A stretch of 64,000 nucleotides of DNA, taken from positions 124,001 to 188,000 of the forward strand of contig NZ_JALDAX010000004.1 in NCBI RefSeq assembly GCF_022698145.1. The letters are read 5' to 3'. The notes beneath the pieces were generated by a model. That model did not search any database. It was not told the DNA's origin and saw nothing but the letters and a program-made list of their open reading frames with translations. Shown here one piece after another: positions 1 through 7,750 of this stretch. This stretch comes from Streptomyces spinosisporus (lineage in GTDB: Bacteria; Actinomycetota; Actinomycetes; Streptomycetales; Streptomycetaceae). Position 1 is the first letter of the stretch. Each line of letters starts with the position of its first letter. The translations under genes were made by a program, and so were the position numbers.

Positions 1-30
1 GCTCTTCGCCGACCGTGCCGTACCTGTCAT
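1..30 (-). CDS. start of the next Tad-operon gene (10 codons only)
   Basis: An ATG at 30-28 overlaps the TGA of the upstream tadC-like gene (ATGA) and stays open to the edge of the window, reading M-T-G-T-A-R-S-A-K-S. Every other junction of this operon has the same 4-base overlap, which is the reason for calling it. In Streptomyces Tad clusters the next genes are usually small Flp/TadE-like pilin or DUF4244 proteins, but ten residues are too few to identify this one. Confidence 0.4.
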   Translation of the reverse strand, partial: MTGTARSAKS

Positions 31-815
31 CCACCACCTCCTCCCAGCACCCCACCCGCGAGCCCGATCACCACGGGCAGGACGCCGACCGCGATGAAGG
101 CGGGCAGGAAGCACAGCCCCACCGGGGCCGAGACCATGACGGCCGCTCTCCGGGCCCGCGCCGTCGCGGCGCGCGCCCAGTCGGCGCGGACGTCCGCCGC
201 GAGCCGTGCCACCGGTACGGCGGCCGGCAGTCCGGACACGTCCGCCCGCTCCAGCAGCCGCGCCAGCGCCTGCGCGCCCGGCAGCGCGGCCAGCCTGCGC
301 CAGGCCTCGGCCGGTTCCCCGCCGAGCCGCACCTCGGCCGCACCCCGCGCCAGCGCCTCGCCGACCGGACCTCCCAGGGCCTCGCCCACGGCCCTCGCGG
401 CGCTCACAGGTCCCGCACCGGCGGCGATACAGGCGGCCACCAGGTCGGCGGAGAGCGGAAGTTGACGGACCGCCTCACCCGGGTCGTACGCCTCCGCGCC
501 GTCCTCAGCCGTCCGGCTTCTTCGCCACCGCCACAACCCAGCGGCGACGACCAGCCCCATTAGGACACCGGCGAGGCCGCCGACCAGAACCCACCCGGCG
601 CACACCACTCCCACCAGGGGCATCCAACGCCGCACCGTCTCCCGCACCGCGAAGCGCGGCCCGGACCGCGCGGCTGCGGCGTCGGTCACCAGCCGCGCCA
701 ACCGCTTCCGCACTCTGCGCTCCCGCCGTACCGTCTCCAGCCGGCGCAGCAGCCACCCGAGGGCGAACAGCACCCCCAGGGGCACCCCCAGCCTGTGGAC
801 AACTTCCGCGCTCAC
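27..815 (-). CDS. TadC-like type II secretion F-domain membrane protein
   Basis: 262-residue inner-membrane protein of the T2SSF/TadC type, one of the two platform proteins of Tad (Flp) pilus secretion machines. A hydrophobic pair lies at about residues 50-85 and a second long hydrophobic stretch forms the C-terminus; between them is the basic cytoplasmic helical region rich in A, R and E typical of GspF domains. The GTG start at 815 is chosen because it overlaps the TGA of the preceding TadB-like gene (GTGA). A longer open frame exists upstream to 1481 but its composition is Gly/Arg shadow sequence. It is co-transcribed with the CpaE-, TadA- and TadB-like genes. Identity as TadC rather than TadB rests on length and order. 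Confidence 0.82.
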   Translation of the reverse strand: MSAEVVHRLGVPLGVLFALGWLLRRLETVRRERRVRKRLARLVTDAAAARSGPRFAVRETVRRWMPLVGVVCAGWVLVGGLAGVLMGLVVAAGLWRWRRSRTAEDGAEAYDPGEAVRQLPLSADLVAACIAAGAGPVSAARAVGEALGGPVGEALARGAAEVRLGGEPAEAWRRLAALPGAQALARLLERADVSGLPAAVPVARLAADVRADWARAATARARRAAVMVSAPVGLCFLPAFIAVGVLPVVIGLAGGVLGGGGG

Positions 816-1681
816 GCCGCCTCCGCTCCCCGCACGATCCGCATCGCCCACCACGTCCCCAGGGCCTCCAGCACCCCGCCGATCAGCAGGCAGCCCAGCC
901 CGGCCCCGGTGTGCAGCAGCACATGGAGCGGGTCGGCACCGAGAGCGGCGCCGAGGGCGAGGCCGAGAACCGGCAGTCCCGCGAGCATCACCGCTGTGGA
1001 CCGCGCGCCCGCCAACTGGGCCCGCAGATCGACACGTTGGTCCCGCTCCGCGCGCAACGCCCCTTCCAGCCGGTCCAGTCCGGCCGCGAGGCCCGCACCC
1101 TGGTCCACAGCGACCCGCCAGCAGGCCGCGAGCCCCAGCAGGCCCTCGGCGCCCGGTTGCCGTGCCGCCACCGCCAGGGCGCCCGGCACATCGCCGCCGA
1201 AGCGCGCCGCTGCCAGCACCGCCGCCTGCGAGGTCCCGAGCCCTCCCGAGTCCCACGCCGCGCGCAGCAGCGCCTCGCCCGGCTGCCGCCCGGTCCGCAC
1301 CTCCCCGGCGAGCGCACCGCACAGCGCGATCACCGCGTCCCCGCGGCGCTCCCGTGCGGACCGCGCCTGCCCCTTCAGCCGCATCCGCCGCAGCAAGGGC
1401 ACTCCGGCCGCCCCCGCGACGACCGGCAGCACCGACGTCCCCAGCACCGCCAGCAGCAACCCGGCGGCCAGGGCCCACCACTCGGCCCGCAGCCGACCGC
1501 GGATCCGCCGCAGTCCCCCAGCCAGGTCACGCCACGCCGGCGGTCCGCTCGCTCCCACTCCGCCGCCCGCGAGCAGCAACTGCGCCCGCCGCGCCCCCGA
1601 ATGCCACCCGCCCATCAGCAGGGCCGCCGCACCGACACACACCACGGCCGCCCCCATCGCCGTCCCGCCCGTCCCCGTCAC
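812..1681 (-). CDS. TadB-like type II secretion F-domain membrane protein
   Basis: 289-residue membrane protein forming, with the next gene, the inner-membrane platform of a Tad pilus or secretion system. Hydrophobic segments occur near residues 9-26, 68-95 and in the last 60 residues, with a cytoplasmic helical F-domain between them. The GTG start at 1681 overlaps the TadA stop (GTGA); an ATG at 1756 gives 25 extra residues inside tadA and is not needed. The 4-base overlaps on both sides imply translational coupling. The family is recognised from topology and context rather than a catalytic motif. Confidence 0.82.
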   Translation of the reverse strand: MTGTGGTAMGAAVVCVGAAALLMGGWHSGARRAQLLLAGGGVGASGPPAWRDLAGGLRRIRGRLRAEWWALAAGLLLAVLGTSVLPVVAGAAGVPLLRRMRLKGQARSARERRGDAVIALCGALAGEVRTGRQPGEALLRAAWDSGGLGTSQAAVLAAARFGGDVPGALAVAARQPGAEGLLGLAACWRVAVDQGAGLAAGLDRLEGALRAERDQRVDLRAQLAGARSTAVMLAGLPVLGLALGAALGADPLHVLLHTGAGLGCLLIGGVLEALGTWWAMRIVRGAEAA

Positions 1682-2907
1682 CGCTCCCCCTCGCTCCACA
1701 GCAGCCCCCGCAGCCGCTCCCACCCCTGCTCGTACACGAACCCCTCCGGGCCCCACCGCAGCGCCGGCACCGTCCGCACCAGCCCCGACCGATCCCGCTC
1801 CAGCACATGCACCTCGGCGATCCGCCGCCGCCCGCTCCGGTCCCGTACGAGATGCAGGACCACCGACAGCGCCGCCGCCAACTGGCTGTGCAGCGCGGCC
1901 CGGTCGAGCCCGGCCGCCGTGCCGAGCGCCTCCAGCCGGGCCGGCACGTCGGCCGCGGCATTGGCATGCAGCGTCCCTGAGCCCCCTTCATGTCCCGTGT
2001 TCAGCGCGGCCAGCAGATGCACCACCTCGGGCCCGCGCACCTCACCCACGACCAGCCGGTCCGGCCTCATCCGCAGTGCCTGCCGCACCAGGTCCTCGAG
2101 CGTGACGAGTCCCGCGCCCTCCTGGTTGGCGGGTCTGGTCTCGAGGCGTACGACATGCGGGTGGTCCGGCCGCAGCTCCGCCGAGTCCTCGGCGAGCACG
2201 ATCCGCTCGCCGCGCCCGACCAGTCCCAGCAGGGCGCTCAGGAGGGTCGTCTTGCCGCTGCCGGTGCCGCCGCTGATCAGGAAGGACAGCCGTGCCTCGA
2301 TCAGCGCCCGCAGCACGCCCTCGCCGCCGGGCGGCACCGTGCCCGCCGCGACCAGCTCGCCGAGGGTGAACGCCCGCGGTCTCACCACGCGCAGCGACAG
2401 GCTTGTGCAGCCCACGGCCACCGGCGACAGCACCGCATGCAGTCGTGTCCCGTCCGGCAGCCGGGCGTCGGCCCACGGGCGGGCGTCGTCGAGCCGCCGT
2501 CCGGCCACCGCGGCCAGGCGCTGGGCCAGACGTCGTACGGCCGCAGGGTCCGGAAAGGCGACCTCCGTCAGCTCCAGCCCGCCGCCCCGGTCCACCCAGA
2601 CCCGGTCCGGGGCCGTCACCAGCACGTCGGTCACCGACGGATCGGCGAGCAACGCCTCCAGCGGACCGCTGCCGACCAGTTCGGACCGCAACTGCGCGGC
2701 CGCGCCGAGGACTTCCGCGTCCCCGAGGACCCGGCCCTGCTCCCGCAGCGCCTGCGCCACGCGCGCGGGTGTCGGCTCCGCCCCGCTCTCGACCAGCCAC
2801 TGCCGTACGCCGTTCAGGAGCCCCGGCGGCATGCCCCGGCCGCCCGCCGGTTCCTGCGCACCGCCCGTCCGCCGCGCCATCTGCACGGAGCCCGCACCGG
2901 CACTCAT
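1678..2907 (-). CDS. TadA/CpaF-family secretion ATPase
   Basis: 409-residue AAA-like ATPase that powers assembly of Tad (type IVc) pili. Walker A GGTGSGKTTLL lies at about residues 211-221, followed by the Asp box/Walker B-like stretch RIVLAEDSAEL and the His-containing region ending in SGTLHANAAADVPARLE, all diagnostic of CpaF/TadA. The N-terminal part (about 30-200) is the usual N-terminal secretion-ATPase domain. The ATG overlaps the stop of the CpaE-like gene (ATGA). Length is normal for the family. Known CpaF proteins act as hexamers docked on TadB/TadC, both encoded immediately downstream. Confidence 0.93.
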   Translation of the reverse strand: MSAGAGSVQMARRTGGAQEPAGGRGMPPGLLNGVRQWLVESGAEPTPARVAQALREQGRVLGDAEVLGAAAQLRSELVGSGPLEALLADPSVTDVLVTAPDRVWVDRGGGLELTEVAFPDPAAVRRLAQRLAAVAGRRLDDARPWADARLPDGTRLHAVLSPVAVGCTSLSLRVVRPRAFTLGELVAAGTVPPGGEGVLRALIEARLSFLISGGTGSGKTTLLSALLGLVGRGERIVLAEDSAELRPDHPHVVRLETRPANQEGAGLVTLEDLVRQALRMRPDRLVVGEVRGPEVVHLLAALNTGHEGGSGTLHANAAADVPARLEALGTAAGLDRAALHSQLAAALSVVLHLVRDRSGRRRIAEVHVLERDRSGLVRTVPALRWGPEGFVYEQGWERLRGLLWSEGER

Positions 2908-4016
2908 GCGCCACCCGCTTCCACCAGGGCCCGCTCCCAGAACTCCTTGCAGAAGCGAGCCAGGGGGCCGCGACCGCCGCCCGCGGGCGGCACCTTGCCC
3001 TCACCGGGACGCAGCAGCCCCGACTCCACCGGCAGTTCGCCGGCCAGGGGCAGTCCGAGCAGGCGGGCGACCTCGCGGTCGTCGAGACCGGGTGCGTACG
3101 GCCCCCGTACCGCGACCCGCAGATCGCGCAGGACCATGCCGGCCGCGGAGGCCACCCGTCCGGCCGCGGCCACGGCGCGCAGCTCGCCGGGAACCACCAG
3201 CAGCCCGAGATCGAGCTGGGCGAGGACCTCCGCGACCCCGTCGTCGATGCGGCGCGGCAGGTCGACGACCACGGTGCCGCCCCTTCGCCGGGCCGCGGCG
3301 AGCACCGCCCGGACGGCCTGCGGCGGCACGGCGACGCGGTCACCGCGGTCCCAGCTGAGCACCCGCAGGGAGTGCAACTCGGGCAGCGACTCCTCCAGGG
3401 CGCCGCCGCCGACCCGGCCGCGGGAGGCGGCGAACGCGGGCCAGCGCAGACCCTCGGCGCTCTCGCCGCCGAGCAGGACGTCCAGTCCGCCGCCCAGTGG
3501 ATCGGCGTCGACGAGCAGGGTGCGCAGCCCCTCGTGCGCGGAGGTGACGGCGAGGGCGCACGCGAGCGTGGATGCCCCGGCCCCGCCACGGCCTCCGATG
3601 ACGCCCACCGTGAGGGCGGGTCGGCCCACGCCCTCGGCCACGTCGGCGATGCGGTCCACCAGCCACTGTTCGCCGTCGGGCAGCATCAGGACGTGATCGG
3701 CGCCGATCTCGACGGCGCGGCGCCAGACCCCGGAGTCGTCCTGGTCGCGGCCGACCAGCACCACTCCTCGTCTGCGCGTGGCCCCCCGCACGCGGCGCGC
3801 GGCGTCGTCGCCGACCAGGACGAGCGGCGCCGCCTCCCATGTGCCCGCGCGCTCCGGCACCGAGTGATGGACCTCCGGTGTGGCACCTGCCGCGGCGCAC
3901 AGACGCAGGAGGTCGTCCAGCAGTGCGACGTCCTCCGTGACGATCAGTGGTCCGGCCTGCCGCCCCGAGGCGGCCGGCGGTGGTTCGTGTGTGACGGCTC
4001 CGGTCACGGTCTCCAT
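2904..4016 (-). CDS. CpaE/septum-site-determining-like P-loop protein (Tad operon leader)
   Basis: 370-residue protein with an N-terminal receiver-like region (about 20-130) and a C-terminal MinD/ParA-like ATPase domain, the CpaE layout. CpaE proteins position the Tad apparatus; Streptomyces homologues are annotated septum-site-determining proteins. The deviant Walker motif reads VIGGRGGAGAST (about residues 138-150): the signature lysine of MinD (KGG) is Arg and the P-loop Lys is Ala, as in other CpaE-type proteins, so nucleotide hydrolysis may be weak or absent. The ATG at 4016 follows AAGGGGG; an ATG five codons upstream (4031) is also possible, and the frame is open to 4262 without a good ribosome site. 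First gene of the operon. Confidence 0.82.
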   Translation of the reverse strand: METVTGAVTHEPPPAASGRQAGPLIVTEDVALLDDLLRLCAAAGATPEVHHSVPERAGTWEAAPLVLVGDDAARRVRGATRRRGVVLVGRDQDDSGVWRRAVEIGADHVLMLPDGEQWLVDRIADVAEGVGRPALTVGVIGGRGGAGASTLACALAVTSAHEGLRTLLVDADPLGGGLDVLLGGESAEGLRWPAFAASRGRVGGGALEESLPELHSLRVLSWDRGDRVAVPPQAVRAVLAAARRRGGTVVVDLPRRIDDGVAEVLAQLDLGLLVVPGELRAVAAAGRVASAAGMVLRDLRVAVRGPYAPGLDDREVARLLGLPLAGELPVESGLLRPGEGKVPPAGGGRGPLARFCKEFWERALVEAGGA

Positions 4017-4592
4017 CCCCCTTCGCTGCATATCTCGCGCAGCCTCTGCGGCCACGCGATTCCCAAACGTGTGAAGAACCGTCGACCGGCCTTCCTTTGC
4101 GCGGCCGATAGGAACCGGCCAAACCCGCCCGACAAACCGGATCCGGGTCATGAACTCGGTCCGAGCGGGGCGCGTTTGAATCACGGTGCAGCGATCCCGG
4201 AAATCGTGTGGATCTTGGTCGATAACTGTGGACGACCCGGCGGTTGTGAATATCGCCGTCACCCATACCGGTGAGCCTTGTACGGGTCTCCGTGCGACTC
4301 CCGCAGAGCAGCACGATCACTACACACAGTCACGGATCATGAACATGACACTGAAGCGTCAGCAGCCGCCTCGAAGCGGCCGTACAACCGCATGAAAAAA
4401 GGAAAAACCCACCCGGACATGCGACGACCCCCACCGGGGGGGAGAGTGGGGGTCGTCTCCACGGCCGACTCGGGGGGGGAGGAGCCGGACCGGGTTAGCA
4501 CGGTCGCGAACGATCCGTGACTTCCATGGTGTACCCGAGAGCCCTCTCAGGCAAACCCACGCGCCACACCTTACGCCGAATGGGCTGCGCCT
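4017..4592. promoter_or_regulatory. divergent intergenic region between Tad operon and HAD gene
   Basis: No convincing gene is seen in these 576 bases; short frames on both strands lack ribosome sites and coding bias. The region must carry the promoter of the minus-strand Tad operon and of the plus-strand HAD gene. It is more AT-rich around 4180-4400 than its neighbours and includes a strong hairpin at 4423-4457. Confidence 0.6.
4423..4457. terminator. strong perfect hairpin between divergent genes
   Basis: A perfect 12-bp inverted repeat, GACGACCCCCAC and GTGGGGGTCGTC, is separated by 11 bases of mostly G. There is no T-tract on either strand. It lies between two divergent genes, so it is not an ordinary terminator of either; it may end a small RNA or insulate the two promoters. 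Confidence 0.5.
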
Positions 4593-5426
4593 ATGCTCGG
4601 GGTCGTGGAAAACCACTCCTTGCACCGCACAGCGGCCTTCTTTGACCTGGACAAGACGGTCATTGCGAAGTCGAGCACGCTCACGTTCAGCAAGTCGTTC
4701 TACCAAGGCGGGCTGATCAACCGCAGGGCCGCCTTGCGTACCGCATATGCCCAGTTCGTCTTCCTCGTCGGCGGTATGGACCACGACCAGATGGAGCGGA
4801 CGCGGACGTACCTGTCCTCGCTCGTCCGCGGCTGGAACGTCCAGCAGGTCAAGGAGATCGTCGCCGAGACGCTGCACGACCTGATCGACCCGATCATCTA
4901 CGACGAGGCCGCCTCCCTCATCGAGGAGCACCACACCGCCGGACGCGACGTCGTCATCGTGTCGACGTCGGGCGCGGAGGTCGTGGAGCCCATCGGCGAG
5001 CTCCTCGGCGCGGACCGCGTGGTGGCGACGCGCATGGTGGTGGGCGAGGACGGCTGCTTCACCGGAGAGGTCGAGTACTACGCCTACGGCCCGACGAAGG
5101 CCGAGGCGATCAAGGAACTGGCCCGCTCCGAGGGATACGACCTGGAGCGCTGCTACGCGTACAGCGACTCGGCGACCGATCTGCCGATGCTGCAGGAGGT
5201 CGGCCATCCGCACGCCGTGAACCCGGACCGCGCACTGCGCCGTGAGGCCCTCGCGCGCGGGTGGCCGATTCTCGATTTCCACCGCCCGGTCCGGCTCAAG
5301 CAGCGGATCCCCGGATTCTCCGTACCGCCCCGCCCTGCCCTGGTCGCCGCCGCCGCGATAGGCGCCGCGGCGGCCACCGCCGGTCTCGTCTGGTACGCCA
5401 ACCGGCGCCGGGCGGCGGCCATTTGA
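4593..5426 (+). CDS. HAD-IB family hydrolase, membrane-anchored at the C-terminus
   Basis: 277-residue haloacid-dehalogenase phosphatase, subfamily IB (SerB/CicA type). Motif I is F-D18-L-D20-K-T22, motif II is the STSG stretch near 124-128, a conserved Lys follows near 170 and motif IV is SDSATD near 192-197. The last 30 residues are a hydrophobic Ala-rich helix followed by ANRRR, a likely tail anchor. Homologues in streptomycetes are annotated as morphological-differentiation-associated. The ATG at 4593 gives the usual N-terminus, but it overlaps a good -10 (TATGCT, 4592-4597), and the in-frame GTG at 4605 lies 7 bases after that -10, so a leaderless start there is equally credible. Confidence 0.85.
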   Translation: MLGVVENHSLHRTAAFFDLDKTVIAKSSTLTFSKSFYQGGLINRRAALRTAYAQFVFLVGGMDHDQMERTRTYLSSLVRGWNVQQVKEIVAETLHDLIDPIIYDEAASLIEEHHTAGRDVVIVSTSGAEVVEPIGELLGADRVVATRMVVGEDGCFTGEVEYYAYGPTKAEAIKELARSEGYDLERCYAYSDSATDLPMLQEVGHPHAVNPDRALRREALARGWPILDFHRPVRLKQRIPGFSVPPRPALVAAAAIGAAAATAGLVWYANRRRAAAI

Positions 5427-5489
5427 TTCACCGGGCGGGCGAACCGGCCCACCGATTCACCGGTTCCTGAGTCTTGTCCGATATATCGG

Positions 5490-5770
5490 TGTCCGTTTGC
5501 AACCTATTTGAGACCAAAAGTAAAGAAGTACAGCCAGGGGTTCCGCTTGCTTCGGTCCTGGAGTACAAAGGGATTAACGGCCCGCGAGACCAAGGACATC
5601 CGAAAGGATCACCTTTAACATCGTATTTGGCCCCACGGACCGAGCATGAGCATCGGGCACCCACGCGACGTCGACCCGTCGATTACGGGCCAGCCGCACC
5701 AGGTGACGGGCAAAGTCCCGACCTGATGGGCGACATATCGAGGACGCCTGGTAACTCGGTGAGCATGCCA
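5490..5770. ncRNA. candidate structured RNA; expected position of Streptomyces 6S-like RNA
   Basis: The 400 bases between the HAD and Fic genes hold no gene but are unlike ordinary spacer: AT-richer, with stem-loops such as GTACAGCCAGG with CCTGGAGTAC and AGGTGACGGG with CCCGACCT, and the 12-bp palindrome CCGATATATCGG near 5478. In S. coelicolor a 6S-like RNA has been reported between SCO3558 and SCO3559, the homologues of the flanking genes (recalled from literature). I cannot fix strand or ends from sequence alone; the limits are approximate. Confidence 0.4.
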
Positions 5771-5806
5771 GCGGCGGTACGAGTCCTCGTGCCGCCGCAT
5801 CTCTTT
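5771..5806 (+). terminator. hairpin terminator before the convergent Fic gene
   Basis: GCGGCGGTACGAG pairs with CTCGTGCCGCCGC (5786-5798) with one G-T wobble and a very short loop, followed on the plus strand by ATCTCTTTCCCC. It would stop plus-strand transcripts (HAD gene or the RNA) and also lies just past the stop of the minus-strand Fic gene, so it may act both ways. Confidence 0.6.
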
Positions 5807-5826
5807 CCCCGCCCTCCCCAAACGTC

Positions 5827-6651
5827 TCAGGCGGCCCCGCGCTGCAGCGCCTCGCACACGGCCGTCGACTCGCGCGCGCCCAGTTCGACCGCCTTTCCGC
5901 AGTGGGCGATCCAGGCGGCCATGCCCTCGGGCGTACCGGAGACATACCCGTCGAGCGCGGCCAGGTAGGCGCCCCCGCCCAGCTCCGCGTGACCGACTTC
6001 CGCCGGGCAGACCGACTTCGGGTCGAGGCCGCTGCCGACCAGGACGATGCGTTCGGCTGTGCGCGCGATCAGGCCGTTGTGGGACGTGAAGGGGCGCAGG
6101 GCGAGGAGTTCGCCGTGGACGACGGCGGCGGTGATCAGAGCCGGGGCGGAACTGCCGGAGATGATCAGTTCGGACAGGCCCTCCAGCCGGCCGTGCGCCT
6201 CGTCCGCGCGCGGGAGGTCCAGTTCGACCAGCGGTTCGTCGACGGACTCGCCCGCCTGCCGCGGCCGTCCGACCTCGTCCTCCTTGCCGGCGGCGGCCAC
6301 CAGGTGCAGCCGGGCCAGAACCCGCAGGGGCGACTGCCGCCAGATGGACAGCAGTTGGCCTGCCTCCGCCGTCAGCCTCAGCGCGGCGCCCACCACGCGC
6401 GCGTCGTCGTCCCCGCTGAAGTCACTGCGCCGGCGCACCTCCTCCAGCGCCCAGTCGGCGCCGGACAGCGCCGCGGAGCCACGGGCGCCGCGGAGCGCCG
6501 CCTCGGAGGTGATCTCGTTGCTGCGGCGCCGCATGACCCGGTGCCCGTAGAGCCGGTCCACGGCCTTGCGGACGGACTCCACGGACTCGGCCACACCGGG
6601 CAGCGAGGCCAGGGATGCGAGCGGATCGGCGGTCGCGCCTGTCGTACTCAT
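5827..6651 (-). CDS. Fic-fold protein with degenerate active-site motif
   Basis: 274-residue protein. The C-terminal half carries a Fic-like helix RPFTSHNGLIARTAERI (about residues 188-204) aligned to the Fic motif HPFx[D/E]GNGRxxR: the catalytic His is Arg, the acidic residue is Ser and the first motif Arg is Ile, while N, G and the last R remain. AMP-transfer activity is therefore doubtful, although such proteins are conserved in streptomycetes, often annotated as oxidoreductase or Fic family. The ATG at 6651 is chosen because upstream codons belong to the divergent promoter. It sits in the centre of a perfect 20-bp palindrome, suggesting autoregulation. Divergent from the ATPase gene at 6753. 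Confidence 0.75.
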   Translation of the reverse strand: MSTTGATADPLASLASLPGVAESVESVRKAVDRLYGHRVMRRRSNEITSEAALRGARGSAALSGADWALEEVRRRSDFSGDDDARVVGAALRLTAEAGQLLSIWRQSPLRVLARLHLVAAAGKEDEVGRPRQAGESVDEPLVELDLPRADEAHGRLEGLSELIISGSSAPALITAAVVHGELLALRPFTSHNGLIARTAERIVLVGSGLDPKSVCPAEVGHAELGGGAYLAALDGYVSGTPEGMAAWIAHCGKAVELGARESTAVCEALQRGAA

Positions 6652-6660
6652 GAGTACGAC
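6641..6660. promoter_or_regulatory. 20-bp perfect palindrome over the Fic start codon
   Basis: GTCGTACTCATGAGTACGAC is a perfect inverted repeat whose centre is the initiator ATG (6651-6649, minus strand). The position, covering the start codon within a 101-bp divergent promoter region, suggests an operator for a dimeric regulator. Confidence 0.6.
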
Positions 6661-6752
6661 ACTAGCCACCCCAGGGGTGCACCCCACGATTGAGTGGTCT
6701 TCTTCACGCATGCCTGCCACGTACAGCTATCATGCGACTACTCTTCGTGAAC

Positions 6753-7733
6753 ATGAAAATTGCTTTCGTCGGGAAGGGCGGCAGCGGCAAGACCACCCTG
6801 TCCTCCCTGTTCATCCGCCACCTCGCGGCCACCGGAGCGCCGGTCGTCGCGGTGGACGCGGACATCAACCAGCACCTGGGCGCCGCGCTCGGCCTCGACG
6901 AGGAGGCCGCCGCGGCCCTGCCCGCGATGGGCGACCGGCTGCCCCTGATCAAGGACTACCTGCGCGGCTCCAACCCGCGCATCACCTCGGCCGAGTCGAT
7001 GATCAAGACCACGCCGCCCGGCGAGGGCTCACGACTGCTGCGCGTGCGCGAGGACAACCCGGTCTACGACGCCTGTGCGCGCCCGGTGGAACTCGACGGC
7101 ACCGCCGTCCGTTTGATGGTCACCGGCCCCTTCACGGACGCCGACCTGGGGGTCGCCTGCTACCACTCCAAGACCGGAGCGGTGGAGCTGTGCCTGAACC
7201 ACCTGGTGGACGGGCAGGGCGAGTACGTCGTGGTGGACATGACGGCGGGCTCGGACTCCTTCGCCTCGGGCATGTTCACCCGCTTCGACATGACGTTCCT
7301 CGTCGCCGAGCCGACCCGGAAGGGGGTCTCCGTCTACCGCCAGTACAAGGAGTACGCCCGTGACTTCGGCGTCGTGCTGAAAGTCGTCGGCAACAAGGTG
7401 CAGGGCCAGGAGGACCTCGACTTCCTGCGTGCCGAGGTCGGGGACGACCTGCTGGTGACCGTCGGGCACTCGGACTGGGTGCGCGCCATGGAGAAGGGCC
7501 GCCCGCCCCGGTTCGAGCTCCTGGAGGACGCCAACCGCCGCGCCCTGCGCATCCTGCGCGTCGCCACGGACGCCACGTACGAACTGCGTGACCGGGAGCG
7601 CTACATGCACCAGATGGTGCACTTCCACCTCAAGAACGCGGCGTCCTGGGGCAATGCGCGCACGGGGGCCGACCTGGCGGCGCAGGTCGACCCCGGGTTC
7701 GTGCTCGGCGAGGGCATCACCGCCGCCGTGTGA
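6753..7733 (+). CDS. CooC/ParA-like P-loop ATPase
   Basis: 326-residue SIMIBI-class ATPase. It opens MKIAFVGKGGSGKTT with the deviant Walker A at residues 7-15, followed by VVAVDADINQHLG (switch region) near 35-48 and VVVDMTAGSDSFASG (Walker B) near 165-180. This is the CooC/NifH-like subgroup of ParA proteins, whose known members load metal cofactors or move cargo. The substrate is unknown. The ATG at 6753 starts exactly at the conserved first beta strand; the frame is open 21 codons further upstream, but no ribosome site is seen. A possible -10 TATCAT lies at 6728-6733. Divergent from the Fic-like gene. Confidence 0.82.
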   Translation: MKIAFVGKGGSGKTTLSSLFIRHLAATGAPVVAVDADINQHLGAALGLDEEAAAALPAMGDRLPLIKDYLRGSNPRITSAESMIKTTPPGEGSRLLRVREDNPVYDACARPVELDGTAVRLMVTGPFTDADLGVACYHSKTGAVELCLNHLVDGQGEYVVVDMTAGSDSFASGMFTRFDMTFLVAEPTRKGVSVYRQYKEYARDFGVVLKVVGNKVQGQEDLDFLRAEVGDDLLVTVGHSDWVRAMEKGRPPRFELLEDANRRALRILRVATDATYELRDRERYMHQMVHFHLKNAASWGNARTGADLAAQVDPGFVLGEGITAAV

Positions 7734-7750
7734 CGGCCATATAAGGGGGG

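Noticed and set aside
206..3358. A 1050-codon plus-strand frame across the Tad operon
   Set aside because: Pro/Arg/Ala-rich shadow of the minus-strand tadA-tadB-tadC genes, all of which have family motifs and coupled starts.
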